Notes under the pieces: model-generated | What the model saw: only the letters and a program-made list of their open reading frames with translations | Database searches by the model: none | Told to the model about the DNA's origin: nothing | Translations under genes and position numbers: made by a program | Assembly: GCA_964413845.1 (NCBI GenBank) | Contig: CAYPTJ010000003.1 | Span: forward strand, 1 to 56,542 | Reading direction: 5' to 3' | DNA length: 56,542 nt | DNA from: CAYPTJ01 sp964413845 | GTDB taxonomy: Bacteria > Patescibacteriota > WWE3 > 9FT-COMBO-53-11 | Shown: positions 14,599-22,380 of the stretch, in pieces | Layout: each line of letters begins with the position of its first letter | Numbering within the stretch: position 1 is the first letter of the stretch

Positions 14599-15016
14599 TA
14601 ACCTTCCAAGGTTAGTTGGGAAAAAGAAGAAACGGCTGGGTCGTGGTTACGGATCGGGAAAGGGTGGTCACACCGTTGGACATGGTACCAAAGGTCAGAA
14701 AGTACGGGGGCGGATTAAGCTTGGTTTTGAAGGTGGGCAGTTCCCTCTTGTGCGGCGGTTACCACGTTTAGGTGGTTTTAGAAGCATCCGGGGAAAACCA
14801 GCAGTGTTGAATTTGGGTAATCTTACCGCTTTTCGAAAAGGTGAAATCGTGAGCCCAGAAACGCTTAAGGAAAAAGGTTTAATCAAAAAAATCCCTTCTG
14901 CGGGGATAAAGATTTTGGGTGAGGGAGAGGCAAAAGCCCTTAAGTTTAAGGGTGTTTTGCTTTCTGCCCCAGCGCGAGAGAAGATCTTGAAGGCAGGAGG
15001 AAAGATCGAAAAATGA
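14588..15016 (+). CDS. rplO: Ribosomal protein L15
   Basis: 142 residues. RLNNLPRLVGKKKKRLGRGYG followed by SGKGGHTVGHGTKGQKVR is the extended N-terminal part; the GFEGGQFPLVRRLP motif follows. It overlaps S5 by 11 bases and SecY by four. Confidence 0.98.
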   Translation: MRLNNLPRLVGKKKKRLGRGYGSGKGGHTVGHGTKGQKVRGRIKLGFEGGQFPLVRRLPRLGGFRSIRGKPAVLNLGNLTAFRKGEIVSPETLKEKGLIKKIPSAGIKILGEGEAKALKFKGVLLSAPAREKILKAGGKIEK

Positions 15017-16287
15017 TCAGAGCCCTTTTGGTTCGCGCTTTTCAGGAGAAAGAAATTCGTACGCGGTTGCTTTTTACCTTGGGGGTTGTGGTGGTGTTTC
15101 GCTTTTTAGCACACCTTCCTTTGCCGGGGGTTGATCTTGCGGCGCTCAAACAGTTGTTTGCTTCCAACGCGCTTTTGGGGCTTTTGAACATCTTTTCTGG
15201 CGGGGCGATGGAAAACTTTTCGATCGTCTCCCTCGGCCTTAACCCATATATTAACGCTTCGATCATCTTTCAGCTTTTGACTTTTGGTTTTCCTCACCTA
15301 AAAGAGCTTGCCCAAGAGGGGGAGTATGGGAGAGCAAAAATTAACCAATATACTCGTTTTTTGACGGTTCCTCTTGCTTGTTTTCAGGGTTACGGACTTT
15401 ATTTTCTTCTTTCTAACCAAGGGGTTGTGAATCCTCTTCCTCCCCTTTCGTTGGCGGCCTTAGTAGTTTCCCTTACAGCAGGATCGATCCTTTTGATGTG
15501 GTTGGGAGAGATCCTCACGGAGAAAGGAGTTGGGAATGGGATTTCGATGCTTATTTTTATCGGAATTGTCGCTGGATATCCGCTTTCTTTGGGGCAAACA
15601 TTTGCCACCGCTTCCGCCGAGCGGATCGGGGGACTTCTTCTTTTTGTGGCGATGGCGGTTGCACTTGTTGGAGGGATTGTTATTGTTAATGAAGCGGCAA
15701 GAAGAGTTAGAATTGAATATGCGATCCGGATCAGAGGAGGCCGCCGATATGGGGGGGAGACGTACCTTCCCTTAAGAATTAATCAAGCAGGAGTAATCCC
15801 CATTATCTTTGCCATCTCGCTTGTTCTTATTCCTCCTACCTTCGCGCGTTACTTTTCCGGTGTGGCACATCCCTTGGTTTCTCGGGCAGCCTCCTTTCTC
15901 CTCACCTTGTTTAACCCTCAAGGTGCTTTTTATATCCTTTTCTATTTCTTGATGGTTGTACTTTTTACCTTCTTCTATACAGCGGTCATCTTTAATACGA
16001 AAGATATCGCAGAAAATCTTCAAAAAAGAGGCGGGTTTATTCCTGGGGTAAGGCCAGGAAAAACAACCGTAGATTATCTTAACCATGTTCTTACGCGGAT
16101 TACCTTTTTTGGAGCAATCTTTCTGGGTTTGGTAGCAGTTCTTCCCACCATTGCCGGCAGATTCACGGGTGTTACTACCTTTACACTGGGGGGAACTGGC
16201 ATTTTGATCGTTGTTTCGGTTATCCTTGAGACGCTGCGTCAACTTGAATCACAATTGGGGATGCGAGATTATGAGGGATATTTGTAA
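15013..16287 (+). CDS. secY: Protein translocase channel SecY
   Basis: 424 residues, ten membrane helices. Forms the Sec channel for export and membrane insertion. Features: PLPGVDLAAL plug region after helix 1, NPYINASIIFQLL helix 2b, IRIRGGRRYGGETYLPLRINQAGVIPIIFA (cytosolic loop with the gate helix 7), and the C-terminal FIPGVRPGKTTVDYL. Located after L15 as usual. Works with SecD/SecF encoded at 38.8-41.1 kb. Confidence 0.98.
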   Translation: MIRALLVRAFQEKEIRTRLLFTLGVVVVFRFLAHLPLPGVDLAALKQLFASNALLGLLNIFSGGAMENFSIVSLGLNPYINASIIFQLLTFGFPHLKELAQEGEYGRAKINQYTRFLTVPLACFQGYGLYFLLSNQGVVNPLPPLSLAALVVSLTAGSILLMWLGEILTEKGVGNGISMLIFIGIVAGYPLSLGQTFATASAERIGGLLLFVAMAVALVGGIVIVNEAARRVRIEYAIRIRGGRRYGGETYLPLRINQAGVIPIIFAISLVLIPPTFARYFSGVAHPLVSRAASFLLTLFNPQGAFYILFYFLMVVLFTFFYTAVIFNTKDIAENLQKRGGFIPGVRPGKTTVDYLNHVLTRITFFGAIFLGLVAVLPTIAGRFTGVTTFTLGGTGILIVVSVILETLRQLESQLGMRDYEGYL

Positions 16288-16302
16288 ACTGATACTTAAG
16301 CA

Positions 16303-16569
16303 ATGTTTGAGCAACTCAGAGAAGTAAATAAGCTAAGAAAACAAGCCGCGGAGTTGAAGCGTGAGATGGAAAGAATCACCGTTGAGGTTGTTGAGGGAGG
16401 GGTGAAGATTGTGATGCGGGGGGATCAGCAGGTTGAAAAGATTGAGTATGATGGTGAGGCGCGTGAGGACCTAAAGCGTGCCTTCAACAAAGCGGTTAAA
16501 GAGTCTCAGAAGAAAGTCGCCCAAAAACTCTCGGGCTTAGTTTCTGGAATGAAGATCCCCAGCATATGA
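16303..16569 (+). CDS. YbaB/EbfC-type nucleoid-associated protein
   Basis: 88 residues. An N-terminal helix (RKQAAELKREMERI) is followed by the beta-strand core VEVVEGGVKIVMRGDQQVEKIEYD and a C-terminal helix with KVAQKLSGLVSGMKIP, the YbaB/EbfC arrangement. These small dimers bind DNA. In most bacteria the gene sits beside dnaX/recR; here it is between secY and adk, which is unusual. Overlaps adk by four bases. Confidence 0.85.
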   Translation: MFEQLREVNKLRKQAAELKREMERITVEVVEGGVKIVMRGDQQVEKIEYDGEAREDLKRAFNKAVKESQKKVAQKLSGLVSGMKIPSI

Positions 16570-17105
16570 AGCTTGTGATCCTTGGCCTCCCGGGAGCGGG
16601 GAAAGGTAGTCAAGCCGTGCTTCTTTCTAAAGCGCTCTCAATCCCTCGTATCTGTGCTGGGGAGATGCTTCGCGAAATCAGTAAGGAGAAAAGTTCCCTG
16701 GGAAAGATAGTAAAGGAGACGGTCCAAAAAGGGGAACTTGTCTCTGATGATCTTATTTTTACGCTCCTCAAACAACGGCTTAGGAAGAGCGATACACGGA
16801 AGGGCTTCATTTTGGATGGGACTCCGCGGACATTGAATCAAGCGCAGATGTTTCGCAAGCTCTTTTCTTTGGATAAGGTCTTCGTTTTGAAGATTGATGA
16901 GAAAACGGCCATGACAAGATTACTTAAGCGCGGAAGGGGAGATGATACTCATGTGGCGATCGGGAGAAGATTTGAAATCTTTAATCGGGAGATTGGCCAA
17001 ATTGTTAAGTTGTATCACGATTTAGGTATTTTGGTGGAGATTAATGCAAAGGCTGCCCCTCAGGTAGCGCACAAAGAGATTCTCTCTCACTTGAAGCGAG
17101 GTTAA
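16566..17105 (+). CDS. adk: Adenylate kinase, short form
   Basis: 179 residues. P-loop GLPGAGKGSQ at 7-16, AMP-binding GEMLR and DGTPRTLNQAQ (the usual DGFPRT reads DGTPRT), then R-G-R-G-D-D as a minimal LID. The family is normally about 215 residues; the LID insertion is missing, as in short adenylate kinases. Balances ATP, ADP and AMP. Its place after secY is the classical order. Confidence 0.95.
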   Translation: MKLVILGLPGAGKGSQAVLLSKALSIPRICAGEMLREISKEKSSLGKIVKETVQKGELVSDDLIFTLLKQRLRKSDTRKGFILDGTPRTLNQAQMFRKLFSLDKVFVLKIDEKTAMTRLLKRGRGDDTHVAIGRRFEIFNREIGQIVKLYHDLGILVEINAKAAPQVAHKEILSHLKRG

Positions 17106-17107
17106 AA

Positions 17108-17875
17108 ATGGCAATCACGGTTAAATCGAAGGAGCAGATTAAGATAATGAAAGAGGGAGGGAGAATCACCGCGGGAGCGCTTAAGGCAGTGCTTGCAAGG
17201 GTTGCGGTTGGAGTAACAACTGCAGAATTAGATAAGATCGCTGAGGAATTTATTATCTCCTCTGGAGGAGAGCCTGCCTTCAAGCGTGTTCCCGGTTACA
17301 AATTTGCTACTTGTCTTAATCTTAATGAGGGGGTAGTTCACGGTCTCCCATCCAAACAGAAGCTGAAAGAGGGCGATATTTTAAGCGTTGACCTCGGCAC
17401 CTACTACAAGGGATTAAACACTGATGTCTCTTGGACGGTGTATGTTGGGGACGAAAACCAGGCTTTAAGCTCTAAGCTTCAATTCCTAGAGGTGGGAGAG
17501 AAGGCACTTTGGGTGGCAATTGACCAATGTCGTATTGGTAAGGCAGTGGGAGATATCTCAGCAGCAATGGAGAAGATTTTAAGAGGTGCTGGTTACTCTC
17601 CCGTGGAAACCTTAGTTGGCCACGGGGTTGGGGAAAAGCTTCATGAAGAACCGCAAATTCCCTGTCTCGCTTCCCCCTACAAAGGCGTAGAGCTTAAGGA
17701 AGGAATGACGCTTGCAACTGAAGTAATTTATACTGCTGGGAAACCAGCTTTAAAACTTCTTCCTGACAACTGGACATTTGTGACTGCTGATGATAGTCTT
17801 GCTGGTTTGTTTGAGCACACGGTTGCCGTTTCTCCTACCGGTCCTATAGTGTTGACCGCTTGGAAGGTGATCTGA
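17108..17875 (+). CDS. map: Methionine aminopeptidase, type I
   Basis: 255 residues. Metal ligands visible in order: D in VDLGTYYKGLNTD (two Asp), H in LVGHGVGEKLHEEP, E in LATEVIY and E in FEHTVAVSPTGP. Removes the initiator Met from new proteins at the ribosome. Start ATG 17108 follows the adk stop by two bases. The usual HEEPxxP reads HEEPQIP. Confidence 0.97.
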   Translation: MAITVKSKEQIKIMKEGGRITAGALKAVLARVAVGVTTAELDKIAEEFIISSGGEPAFKRVPGYKFATCLNLNEGVVHGLPSKQKLKEGDILSVDLGTYYKGLNTDVSWTVYVGDENQALSSKLQFLEVGEKALWVAIDQCRIGKAVGDISAAMEKILRGAGYSPVETLVGHGVGEKLHEEPQIPCLASPYKGVELKEGMTLATEVIYTAGKPALKLLPDNWTFVTADDSLAGLFEHTVAVSPTGPIVLTAWKVI

Positions 17876-17933
17876 TAATATATGAGAGATCTCTCCCTTA
17901 ATGATAAGCCCTAGGCTTACTTGAGGAGTTTTG

Positions 17934-18152
17934 ATGGAGAAAAGAAAAGAAAAAATTGAGAAGGAAGGTGTTGTGCGGGAGACGCTTCCTAATGCCTTCT
18001 TTCGGGTGGTCCTTGATGATGGAGAGGAAGTTTTGGCGCACATCTCTGGGAAGATACGTATCTACCGGATTAAGATTCTTCCTGGGGATCGGGTAAGGGT
18101 AGAGCTTTCTTTGTACGATAAAAAGCGAGGGAGGATTACGTATCGGCTTTAA
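17934..18152 (+). CDS. infA: Translation initiation factor IF-1
   Basis: 72 residues from ATG 17934, with GAGGAG ten bases upstream. OB-fold: EGVVRETLPNAFFRVVLDDGEEVLAHISGKIR, then ILPGDRVRVELSLYDKKRGRITYR. It blocks the A site during initiation. The C-terminus YRL is slightly short of the usual YRxK. Confidence 0.97.
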   Translation: MEKRKEKIEKEGVVRETLPNAFFRVVLDDGEEVLAHISGKIRIYRIKILPGDRVRVELSLYDKKRGRITYRL

Positions 18153-18162
18153 GAATCTTGCA

Positions 18163-18276
18163 ATGAAGGTAAAAGCATCAGTTAAGAAGATATGCAAAGA
18201 CTGTAAAATCGTGAGGCGTAAAGGAAAACTTTACGTGATTTGTAAAACCCCCAAGCATAAGCAACGGCAGGGGTAG
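18163..18276 (+). CDS. rpmJ: Ribosomal protein L36
   Basis: 37 residues: MKVKASVKKICKDCKIVRRK then ICKTPKHKQRQG. Three Cys and one His (C-x2-C...C...H) form the zinc site. It lies between infA and S13, the usual position. No clear Shine-Dalgarno. Confidence 0.98.
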   Translation: MKVKASVKKICKDCKIVRRKGKLYVICKTPKHKQRQG

Positions 18277-18284
18277 TTGAAGCG

Positions 18285-18689
18285 ATGGCAAGAATTGCGG
18301 GAGTAGATATACCAAGTGAAAAGCGAGTCGAGATAGCCCTCACATATATCAAAGGGATCGGGCGGAGTTTATCCAATAAGATTCTTAAGGAAGTGGAGAT
18401 CTCCCCTGATGCAAGGGTAAAGAATCTCACGGAGGGGGAGATTAGCCGGATTAAGGAAGCGCTTGAGAAAGGCGGCTATCGGTTAGAAGGAGAACTCACG
18501 CAGGAGGTGGCGTTAAACATCAAGCGTCTGCGCGATATTGGCTCTTATCGAGGAATAAGACATGAAAAAGGACTTCCCGTAAGAGGTCAGCGGACACGAA
18601 CCAACGCTCGAACCAGAAAGGGAAGAAAGATTGCTGTTGGTGGAACAAGCCGTGCAGCCTTAAAGGCGATGGCAGCGCGGAAGACATAA
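18285..18689 (+). CDS. rpsM: Ribosomal protein S13
   Basis: 134 residues. ARIAGVDIPSEKRVEIALTYIKGIG and the C-terminal RGIRHEKGLPVRGQRTRTNART are diagnostic. The tail is a little longer than usual (AVGGTSRAALKAMAARKT). It contacts tRNA and L5 across subunits. Confidence 0.98.
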   Translation: MARIAGVDIPSEKRVEIALTYIKGIGRSLSNKILKEVEISPDARVKNLTEGEISRIKEALEKGGYRLEGELTQEVALNIKRLRDIGSYRGIRHEKGLPVRGQRTRTNARTRKGRKIAVGGTSRAALKAMAARKT

Positions 18690-18696
18690 ACTAAAG

Positions 18697-19071
18697 ATGA
18701 CGAAGAAGAAAAAAGAGCGGAAGATTCCTGAGAAGGCATTCGCACACATTTTGGCAACCTTCAATAATACCCACATTACCATTACTGATGAGGCGGGAGG
18801 TGTAATCACTCGCGCTTCGGCAGGAACAGCCGGTTTTAAAGGAACGAAAAAAGCCACTCCTTTTGCCGCTTCTCAGGCAGCGGAGGCGGCGTCTAAAAGG
18901 GCCACTGGTCTGGGGGTAAAGGAAGTTTCCGTTCTGGTTAAGGGGCCGGGAGCAGGGAGAGATAGTGCAATCAAAGCCCTTAAGGTTGGCGGTTTGGAGA
19001 TCACCTCAATTACTGATGTGACGTCAGTTCCCCATAACGGACCAAGACCAAAGAAACGAAGGAGGGTATAA
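18697..19071 (+). CDS. rpsK: Ribosomal protein S11
   Basis: 124 residues. AFAHILATFNNTHITITDEAG, KGPGAGRDSAIKAL and the C-terminal ITDVTSVPHNGPRPKKRRRV are typical. Platform protein near the mRNA exit. Two bases separate it from S4; GGAGGGTATAACG before S4 supplies the ribosome site. Confidence 0.98.
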   Translation: MTKKKKERKIPEKAFAHILATFNNTHITITDEAGGVITRASAGTAGFKGTKKATPFAASQAAEAASKRATGLGVKEVSVLVKGPGAGRDSAIKALKVGGLEITSITDVTSVPHNGPRPKKRRRV

Positions 19072-19073
19072 CG

Positions 19074-19655
19074 ATGGGCAGATATGTGGGTCCAACTCAT
19101 AAATTGTGCCGAAGAGAAGGAGTTCCGCTTTGCGGACGGGAAGATTGTCCAGTGAGGACCCGTCTTTCAGCTCCAGGGCAGCATGGAGCGCGGCGGAGAA
19201 GACTTTCTGAATATGGCCTTCAGCTTAGAGGGAAGCAGAGGGCAAAGCGAATTTACGGGGTGAGAGAGGTGCAGTTTAAGCGCTACTTTAAAAAAGCGCT
19301 TGGAAGCAAAGAGAAAACAGGAGAGGTTCTTCTTCAGATTCTTGAAAGGCGCTTAGATAATGCTCTTTATCGAGCAGGTTTTGCAAAAACCCGTCCGCAC
19401 GCGCGCCAGATGGTAGGGCATAGTCTTGTCAAGGTAAACGGGAAGCGTGTTACAATCCCTTCGTATTTGGTCAAGGTAGGTGATAAAATAAACCTTGCCA
19501 AAAAAGATGCCCCCCTTTACGAGGAGGTGGTTAAACCCTCGTGGTTGAAGGTGGAGAAAGAAAAACGCGAAGCAGAAGTTAAGGCGCTTCCAAAACGGGA
19601 GGAGATTGGGGCAGAAATTGATGAAAAGCTAATTGTGGAGTTCTATTCGCGTTAG
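19074..19655 (+). CDS. rpsD: Ribosomal protein S4, zinc-binding form
   Basis: 193 residues. N-terminal CRREGVPLCGREDCPVR gives four Cys in a C-x8-C-x3-C-like zinc knuckle. The S4 RNA-binding domain is present (RRLDNALYRAGFAKTRPHARQMV). It ends EFYSR. Initiates small-subunit assembly. A copy of the last codons appears downstream (see repeat at 19656-19769). Confidence 0.98.
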   Translation: MGRYVGPTHKLCRREGVPLCGREDCPVRTRLSAPGQHGARRRRLSEYGLQLRGKQRAKRIYGVREVQFKRYFKKALGSKEKTGEVLLQILERRLDNALYRAGFAKTRPHARQMVGHSLVKVNGKRVTIPSYLVKVGDKINLAKKDAPLYEEVVKPSWLKVEKEKREAEVKALPKREEIGAEIDEKLIVEFYSR

Positions 19656-19769
19656 CGAACAAGGTTGCGAGCGTAGGCGAGCGCTTTACTCGAGATAAGA
19701 CAGGAGTCAGGAGCCAGTAGTAAGAAGTAGTAGTACTCCCGACTAACGGCTAATGGCTAACGACTAACA
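19656..19769. repeat. GC-rich element, partial S4 tail copy and fold-back repeat
   Basis: 19659-19683 has GAACAAGGTTGCGAGCG...GCGAGCGC, also seen after rnpB (34069-34088). Directly after it, 19684-19698 reads Leu-Tyr-Ser-Arg-stop with other codons than the real S4 end (Phe-Tyr-Ser-Arg-stop). Then comes a copy of the GTCAGGAGCCAGTAGT repeat with an inverted partner (19701-19768), ending three bases from the rpoA start. Confidence 0.6.
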
Positions 19770-20729
19770 ATGATCAATCCTAAAGAGATTACAATCAAAA
19801 AAGAAAAAGAGACAAAGGAAGAAGGACGTTTTGTGATTGAGCCTTTGCCCTCCGGTTACGGTCATACGTTAGGCAATGCGCTTCGCCGGGTGTTACTTTC
19901 TTCACTCCCTGGAGCGGCGGTGGCAGAAGTAAGCTTTGAGGGAGTACCCCATCCCTTTACCACCATCAAAGGTGTGAAGGAGGATCTAATTGAGTTGATC
20001 CTCAATCTCAAGAAGGTTCGTTTTATTATGCATGTTGATGGGCCACTGGAGGCGCGGATTGAGGCGAAAGGGAAAAAGGAGGTGACTGCGGGGGACATAA
20101 AGATTTCATCGGGAGCGGAGATAGCTAATCCTGAGCTAAAGGTTGCCACTCTTACTGATAAATCAGCTAAACTTTCGGCCCGGCTTTTGGTAGAGAAGGG
20201 TGTTGGATATAAGCCATCAGAAGAACGGCAAGAATCAAGAGTGGGAGTAATCCCGATGGATTCAGTTTTCTCTCCTGTGACGAAAGTTGCCTACTTTGTG
20301 GAGGAAACACGGAGGGGGCGAGAAACAAACTTGGATAAATTGATCTTGGAGATTACAACCGACAGAACGCTTAAGCCGGGGGAAGCGCTTGAGAAAGCCA
20401 CCGCTATTTTAATAAGTTATCTTGAACCGCTTATCGGGAAGAAGCTCAAAAAGGCAGCGGAAGAGGCACTAGCGGAAAAAGGGAAGAAGGTTGAGGGTCC
20501 ATCGCCGGAGATTCGGAAGCTCTCGCTTGAGGAGCTCAACCTCCCGCCTCAGACGGTGACGATCTTAACCAAAGGGGGGATTAAGACGGTAGGGAGGCTT
20601 CTTCAGAAAACGGTTGAGGATCTCCTTAGCATCCGAGGCTTTGGGGAGAGAAGGCTTAAAGATCTTGAGCGAGAGTTGAAAAAACTGGGCGTTGCCCTAA
20701 AGGAAAGTGAAGCAACAAAGGAGGGGTAA
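19770..20729 (+). CDS. rpoA: RNA polymerase subunit alpha
   Basis: 319 residues. N-terminal dimerisation domain with RFVIEPLPSGYGHTLGNALRRVLLSSLPG; C-terminal domain with LNLPPQTVTILTKGGIKTVG and LLSIRGFGERRLKDLERELKKLG, which contacts DNA and regulators. Normal length. No Shine-Dalgarno; the start abuts the repeat block. Confidence 0.98.
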   Translation: MINPKEITIKKEKETKEEGRFVIEPLPSGYGHTLGNALRRVLLSSLPGAAVAEVSFEGVPHPFTTIKGVKEDLIELILNLKKVRFIMHVDGPLEARIEAKGKKEVTAGDIKISSGAEIANPELKVATLTDKSAKLSARLLVEKGVGYKPSEERQESRVGVIPMDSVFSPVTKVAYFVEETRRGRETNLDKLILEITTDRTLKPGEALEKATAILISYLEPLIGKKLKKAAEEALAEKGKKVEGPSPEIRKLSLEELNLPPQTVTILTKGGIKTVGRLLQKTVEDLLSIRGFGERRLKDLERELKKLGVALKESEATKEG

Positions 20730-20731
20730 TA

Positions 20732-21187
20732 ATGAAAAAACAGCGCGTTGGAAGTTCGTTGCGAGGGCAGCGCCGGGCGTTGTGGCGTAACCAAGTTGTA
20801 AACCTCATCCTTCATGGTTCCATTACTACCACTGAAGCGCGGGCGAAGGTTCTCAAAAGCGAAGTAGAGCACCTTATTTCAAGAGCAAAGAAAGCTGATT
20901 TGGCGACCCGGCGGTGGGTTCTTTCTCTCCTCCCTGATGATCAAGCCGCAAAGAAGTTATTCGATCAAGTTGTACCGCAGTTTATGCAACGTGTTGGTGG
21001 TTATGTCCGTGTTGTTAAGCTTATGCCAAGAAGAGGGGATCAGGCCTCCATGGCTCGGGTGGAATTTGTGGAAGAGATTAAAATAAAAGAAGAGGAGAAA
21101 GGGAAGGAGGTTAAGAAGACAAAACTTAGAAAGAAATCAGGAGGAAAAAAAGATGAGGAAAAAGACAAGAGCGACAAAAGTAAGTGA
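20732..21187 (+). CDS. rplQ: Ribosomal protein L17, extended
   Basis: 151 residues. SSLRGQRRALWRNQVVNLILHGSITTTEARAK and VHRVGGYV-like RVGGYVRVVKLMPRRGDQASMARVEFV identify it. About 30 Lys/Glu-rich residues are added at the end and overlap the L13 start by 35 bases. GGAGGGGTAAT precedes the start. Confidence 0.97.
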   Translation: MKKQRVGSSLRGQRRALWRNQVVNLILHGSITTTEARAKVLKSEVEHLISRAKKADLATRRWVLSLLPDDQAAKKLFDQVVPQFMQRVGGYVRVVKLMPRRGDQASMARVEFVEEIKIKEEEKGKEVKKTKLRKKSGGKKDEEKDKSDKSK

Positions 21188-21587
21188 AGTTCAAAGAAGG
21201 TGGCATCTCGTGGATGCCAAAGGGAAAATTTTGGGAAGATTAGCCAGCCAGGTAGCCCAACTTTTAATGGGTAAAGGTAAACCTAACTTCGCCCCGTATC
21301 TTGATATGGGCGATTACGTGGTTGTGATCAATGCAAAAGAGATAATGGTTACTGGCAAGAAAGAGAGAGAAAAACTCTACCATCGCTACTCTGGTTATCC
21401 AGGAGGGCTTAAAACAGAGACTTTAGGGGAGTTGCGAAAGCGACGGCCGGAGGAGATCATCCGCCGTGCGGTTAAAGGGATGCTTCCAAGAGAGAAACTG
21501 GGGAGGAGGATGATCACCAAACTTTATGTCTATTCAGGTTCAGAGCATCCGCATGAGGATAAATTCAATGGTGGAAAAGAAAAGTGA
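21153..21587 (+). CDS. rplM: Ribosomal protein L13
   Basis: 144 residues. RRWHLVDAKGKILGRLASQVAQLLMGKGK, the central GDYVVVINAKEI and VKGMLPREKLGRRMITKLYVYSGSEHPH are typical. The start lies inside the L17 tail, after AGGAGG. Confidence 0.97.
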   Translation: MRKKTRATKVSEVQRRWHLVDAKGKILGRLASQVAQLLMGKGKPNFAPYLDMGDYVVVINAKEIMVTGKKEREKLYHRYSGYPGGLKTETLGELRKRRPEEIIRRAVKGMLPREKLGRRMITKLYVYSGSEHPHEDKFNGGKEK

Positions 21588-21981
21588 AACCAAAAAAGAA
21601 TACTGTGAAGCGGTAGGTCGGCGAAAGCGTGCCGTAGCGGTAGTTCGTCTCGTTGGAAAAGGTGGCCCTACTTTTATCAATGATAAACCAATTGAGGAGT
21701 ACTTCCCGGGGGAGCCGGCAAAGATTGCTTACCGTGAACCGTTTCGGGTTACAGAAACAGAGGGGAAGTTTTCCGGGACAGTTAAAGTTTCAGGAGGAGG
21801 AAAGGGAGCGCAGTTAGGAGCGGTTATTTTAGGTTTTGCGCGGGCATTAGTTACTTACGATGAAAAATTTCGCCAACCGTTGCGTCAGGCTGGCCTCCTA
21901 ACCCGTGATCCCCGGGAGAAAGAACCAAAAAAATACTTTTTGCGGAAGGCTAGGAAGAGGCCGCAATACTCAAAGCGCTAA
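21568..21981 (+). CDS. rpsI: Ribosomal protein S9
   Basis: 137 residues from ATG 21568, chosen for GAGGA eight bases upstream; longer frames begin inside L13. CEAVGRRKRAVAVVRLV and the C-terminal tail FLRKARKRPQYSKR, whose last Lys-Arg reaches the P-site tRNA, are present. The tail is duplicated downstream at 22021-22065. Confidence 0.98.
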   Translation: MVEKKSETKKEYCEAVGRRKRAVAVVRLVGKGGPTFINDKPIEEYFPGEPAKIAYREPFRVTETEGKFSGTVKVSGGGKGAQLGAVILGFARALVTYDEKFRQPLRQAGLLTRDPREKEPKKYFLRKARKRPQYSKR

Positions 21982-22075
21982 TTCCGCAAAAAGCTAGGCG
22001 CATAGCGCAGCGCGCCGTCGTTCTTAAGAAAAGCCCGCAAGCGACCACAATATTCTAAGCGGTAGTGAAGAATAA
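21982..22075 (+). pseudogene. Re-created copy of the S9 C-terminal tail
   Basis: 22021-22065 encodes FLRKARKRPQYSKR and a stop, identical in all 14 residues to the real S9 end (21937-21981). Fifteen of 45 bases differ and all differences are synonymous, including CGG/AGA, AGG/CGC and AGG/CGA. The 39 bp between the copies is GC-rich and palindromic, opening with the exact reverse complement (11 bases) of 21937-21947. Upstream codons are not S9-like. It looks like a displaced gene end left by an integrated and lost element, or an imported S9 fragment. Confidence 0.75.
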
Positions 22076-22103
22076 GGCTACGCGTGGAGCGAACCCCTTA
22101 CTC
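22073..22103. repeat. GC-rich dispersed element
   Basis: AAGGCTACGCGTGGAGCGAAC followed by CCCTTACTCC resembles the elements after rpsD (19666) and rnpB (34075), which read AAGGTTGCGAGCG...GAGCGCCTTATCC. Confidence 0.5.
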
Positions 22104-22121
22104 CAAGTGGTTATCTTATAG

Positions 22122-22150
22122 TTGACAAAAGGCCCGGGACGCGGTATCCT
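22122..22150 (+). promoter_or_regulatory. Strong promoter of the acidic peptide gene
   Basis: TTGACA (22122-22127), 17-bp spacer, TATCCT (22145-22150). Confidence 0.8.
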
Positions 22151-22202
22151 ACCATTGGTGGATTATTTAGACCCAAGACTATAAGGAAGGAGGGCTTGGC
22201 TC

Positions 22203-22298
22203 GTGGCAGACGATGAGATCCATGTTCCCGTTGATGGTGGTGGCAGTGAACCAGTCGATGATGTTGCAGACGATCTGGCCGACGAAGAGAGCGACTAA
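22203..22298 (+). CDS. 31-residue highly acidic peptide
   Basis: GTG start at 22203, AGGAAGGAGGG nine bases upstream. The peptide opens MADDEIHVPVDGGGSE and ends VADDLADEESD: 13 of 31 residues are Asp or Glu and none is Lys or Arg. It has a consensus promoter and a perfect terminator of its own, so this short gene is a stand-alone transcript. The composition recalls disordered acidic proteins that mimic DNA or act as tags; it lacks the C-terminal Gly-Gly-Glu/Gln of Pup. Function unknown. Confidence 0.65.
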   Translation: MADDEIHVPVDGGGSEPVDDVADDLADEESD

Positions 22299-22333
22299 CT
22301 AATTTTTGTTTGATCAGATCAGATCAGATTTCA

Positions 22334-22368
22334 AGGCTTTGCCTTTGCAGGCAGAGCCTTTTTCCTTT
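22334..22368 (+). terminator. Strong intrinsic terminator
   Basis: AGGCTTTGCCT (22334-22344), loop TTGC, AGGCAGAGCCT (22349-22359), then a T-rich run. It excludes a start for the next gene upstream of 22370. Confidence 0.9.
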
Positions 22369-22380
22369 AAACTAAGTGAG

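Noticed and set aside
22203..22298. Pup-like protein tag
   Set aside because: Acidic but half the length of Pup and without the C-terminal Gly-Gly-Glu/Gln; no Pup ligase is in the window.
22306..22380. Upstream extension of the M16 protease
   Set aside because: A strong terminator lies inside it, and the family N-terminus fits ATG 22381.
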